Below are positions 62,383 to 64,000 of a stretch of DNA of 64,000 nt, one piece after another. Origin of the DNA: Cyanidiococcus yangmingshanensis (Eukaryota; Rhodophyta; Bangiophyceae; Cyanidiales; Cyanidiaceae); the NCBI GenBank assembly GCA_013995675.1, contig VWRR01000008.1, positions 558,001 to 622,000 on the forward strand, given 5' to 3'. The notes below the pieces were generated by a model that had not been told where the DNA came from, searched no databases, and saw only the letters and a list, made by a program, of their open reading frames with translations. Within the stretch, counting starts at the first letter, position 1. Every line of letters begins with the position of its first letter. The position numbers and the translations under genes were made by a program.

Positions 62383-64000
62383 TCATGTGGCCGTGAATGG
62401 TGACGGTGCCGACGACACCGGCGCCAGCAGCGGCGACAGTCGCACCAAGGTTGAGGGCAACTCCTTGTCTGTATCGCGTTCCTGTTTGCTCGTCACAGTG
62501 CTCGCGAGAAAAAATTCACAACTTCTTCGACGTAACGGATGCGGACCCGTTAACTGCAAAAATGATTCACCAAGCTCATCCATCAGACTGGAGTCCTCGC
62601 CCATGTCGCTGCGCACCTTGTAGAAAAAGGCTCGCGAGTAGGAACGACGTTTCGGAAGCGGACTCGAGTCTGACGACTGATCGCCAGCACCGTTCAACAA
62701 CGCGCTCGTCGAGTCCTGCACCAGTGACAACGTTGACGAATCGCCGATCGACGCACCCTCCGCCATGACGCTGCTTCGGTCGGCGAGGGTTGCTGTCGCC
62801 AACGACAGCGCATTTCCGTCCCGCTCGTAGTATGGCACCAGCTCCCGAGAGGGGTACCGCTGAAAATGCTCATTCAAAGCGAGGCCGCTTCGAATGGCGA
62901 ACTCGTAGACATGCATGAAGAGGTTGGGAAATCGCTGCGCAAAATAGGTATAGAGATTGCGCGAGGCAGATTCCGAGTCGGCTTTGGCTGCATCCATACC
63001 GCTGTTGTTGAGGTTTGCGTCGCGGCTGCGCCCCTCTTTCGGATCGTCATCCACCGGAATCGGGCCTAGCAGCGCTTTCACATCATCCGGCTGTTGATGA
63101 TAGTGAGTGCGTTTGTTTCGAGCGAGCCGCAACAAGTCCACCACACTCGAGCCGTTGTAGCTCCGACCGCGGAGGCTCAACAGGACAGCGGTGTCTATGC
63201 GCAAACTCCAGTTGCCTTTCGGACCGAGTACATGCGATTCGCATCCGCGTTCAATCTCATAGCGAAGATGCTTGCTCTCGGGGCGTTCGAATAGCGCATC
63301 GCTCACATCGATTAGGAACTGCAGTTTTCGTGCATCACTCCAAAAAAAGGGATGGCCAAGCAGAGCAGCTGCTGGTGGACGGCGCTCTGGCTCATGCTGG
63401 ATGGCCAGTCGAACGAGATCGAATGCCTCTGGCCAGGCTCGTAGCGCGTTCAGGTCCGCTGCACCAGCCAGGATATTGGCGTCGCGCTGAAAGACCAGTT
63501 CTCCAAACGGATGATTTCCCATGGTGAGCACATAAAATGCAATACATCCAATACTGAATACATCCACGGCACGGGTAAGCCGCATCCGAGCACTATCAGA
63601 GGTTGCCGTTTCGGTGACTGGTGAATGGCTGTCGACAGTATCCCGTGCACTTTCGCGGTTACCGTCTATAGCGCTCGCCTGACCGCTAGCACTATTGGCG
63701 CCATCCGTGAACAAGGCGCCTCGAAGGACCTCCGGAGGTCGCCATCCGACGGAGCCCACTGCAGTCGCACCGGCCGTGAACGAGCCACGGCCGGCATCAA
63801 GGCGTTTCGCAAGTCCCACGTCCGCAATTTTCACCGCGTCGTCCGTTCCGATCGCTAGGAGAACATTCGCTGGCTTGAGATCTCGATGTACAATGCCATG
63901 CTCATGGAGTTCCGCTATTCCGAGAAGGAGACCTCGAAGCGCCCGAACGCTGGTGGGCGGAGGACCGAGTTGCAGCGGGCCCGCCGCGCGTCTGCCCACG
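62383..64000 (-). CDS. IRE1: IRE1-like unfolded-protein-response kinase/RNase, N-terminus off-window
   Basis: The visible 538 residues hold the kinase and RNase parts of IRE1. The kinase shows HEHGIVHRDLKPANVLL, KIADVGLAKRLDAGRGSF (DVG in place of the usual DFG) and VGWRPPEVLRG (PPE in place of APE), then an inserted Ser/Ala-rich loop of about 45 residues before VDVFSIGCIAFYVLT. The KEN-type RNase follows: LRIDTAVLLSLRGRSYNGSS, LARNKRTHYHQQP and YFAQRFPNLFMHVYEF. Equivalents of yeast Y1043, R1056, N1057 and H1061 are all present, so RNA cleavage should be retained. A tail of about 150 residues after the RNase is not typical. The sensor, membrane span and ATP-binding lobe lie beyond base 64000. 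It cuts target mRNA on ER stress. Confidence 0.93.
   Translation of the reverse strand, partial: VGRRAAGPLQLGPPPTSVRALRGLLLGIAELHEHGIVHRDLKPANVLLAIGTDDAVKIADVGLAKRLDAGRGSFTAGATAVGSVGWRPPEVLRGALFTDGANSASGQASAIDGNRESARDTVDSHSPVTETATSDSARMRLTRAVDVFSIGCIAFYVLTMGNHPFGELVFQRDANILAGAADLNALRAWPEAFDLVRLAIQHEPERRPPAAALLGHPFFWSDARKLQFLIDVSDALFERPESKHLRYEIERGCESHVLGPKGNWSLRIDTAVLLSLRGRSYNGSSVVDLLRLARNKRTHYHQQPDDVKALLGPIPVDDDPKEGRSRDANLNNSGMDAAKADSESASRNLYTYFAQRFPNLFMHVYEFAIRSGLALNEHFQRYPSRELVPYYERDGNALSLATATLADRSSVMAEGASIGDSSTLSLVQDSTSALLNGAGDQSSDSSPLPKRRSYSRAFFYKVRSDMGEDSSLMDELGESFLQLTGPHPLRRRSCEFFLASTVTSKQERDTDKELPSTLVRLSPLLAPVSSAPSPFTAT

Overview
The window looks like nuclear DNA of a unicellular red alga, most likely of the Cyanidiophyceae (Cyanidioschyzon/Cyanidiococcus type). 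Genes are long, compact and apparently intronless, and lie on both strands with gaps of about 50 bp to 2 kb. Clearly eukaryotic nuclear genes (BRM-type SWI/SNF ATPase, ARID protein, ALADIN nucleoporin, TFIIIC TPR subunit, Pol III subunit C11, IRE1) sit beside plastid-lineage genes (SOQ1-like thioredoxin/NHL protein, CCB1 cytochrome b6f factor, Tic62-like protein, ThiO-like oxidase). The giant GT5 starch synthase fused to an amylase-like region fits a cytosolic floridean-starch pathway. The lineage is an inference from gene content and density; no marker RNA gene is present.

Layout. 1-9 kb: end of an FkbM-type methyltransferase (-), mitochondrial-type ferredoxin-NADP reductase (+), aldo-keto reductase (+), Ulp1 SUMO protease (+), ThiO-like oxidase with a long tail (-). 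10-19 kb: dihydrolipoyl dehydrogenase (+), START/cyclase-like lipid protein (-), SOQ1-like protein (+). 19-32 kb: CCB1 (-), ARID protein (+), an unknown protein (-), ALADIN (+), Tic62-like (-), CDP-diacylglycerol synthase (-). 32-41 kb: alanyl-tRNA synthetase (+), phosphopantetheinyl transferase (+), SWI/SNF ATPase (-). 41-53 kb: direct repeats, starch synthase (+), GatA (-), a 645-residue unknown protein (+), Pol III C11 (-). 54-64 kb: an 80-bp tandem repeat, ribonucleotide reductase large subunit (+), Cms1 (+), TFIIIC TPR subunit (-), IRE1 kinase/RNase (-, running off the end).

Genes do not form operons, but several share processes: the SNF2 ATPase with the ARID protein (chromatin remodelling), C11 with the TFIIIC subunit (Pol III transcription), AlaRS with GatA (organelle and cytosolic aminoacyl-tRNA supply), and CCB1, Tic62, SOQ1-like and CdsA (plastid membranes).

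The most unusual signal is a recurrent reading-frame break. Eight otherwise well conserved genes need thirteen one-base shifts in total to read through their conserved domains, and twelve of the thirteen have the same polarity (one surplus base, mostly in short homopolymers). Genes of 5.3, 4.1 and 2.4 kb in the same window have none. Insertion-type consensus errors are the simplest explanation. A few breaks fall exactly on a stop codon, so +1 recoding should be tested and not assumed. I saw no transposon, virus-like element, CRISPR array, rRNA or convincing tRNA gene.
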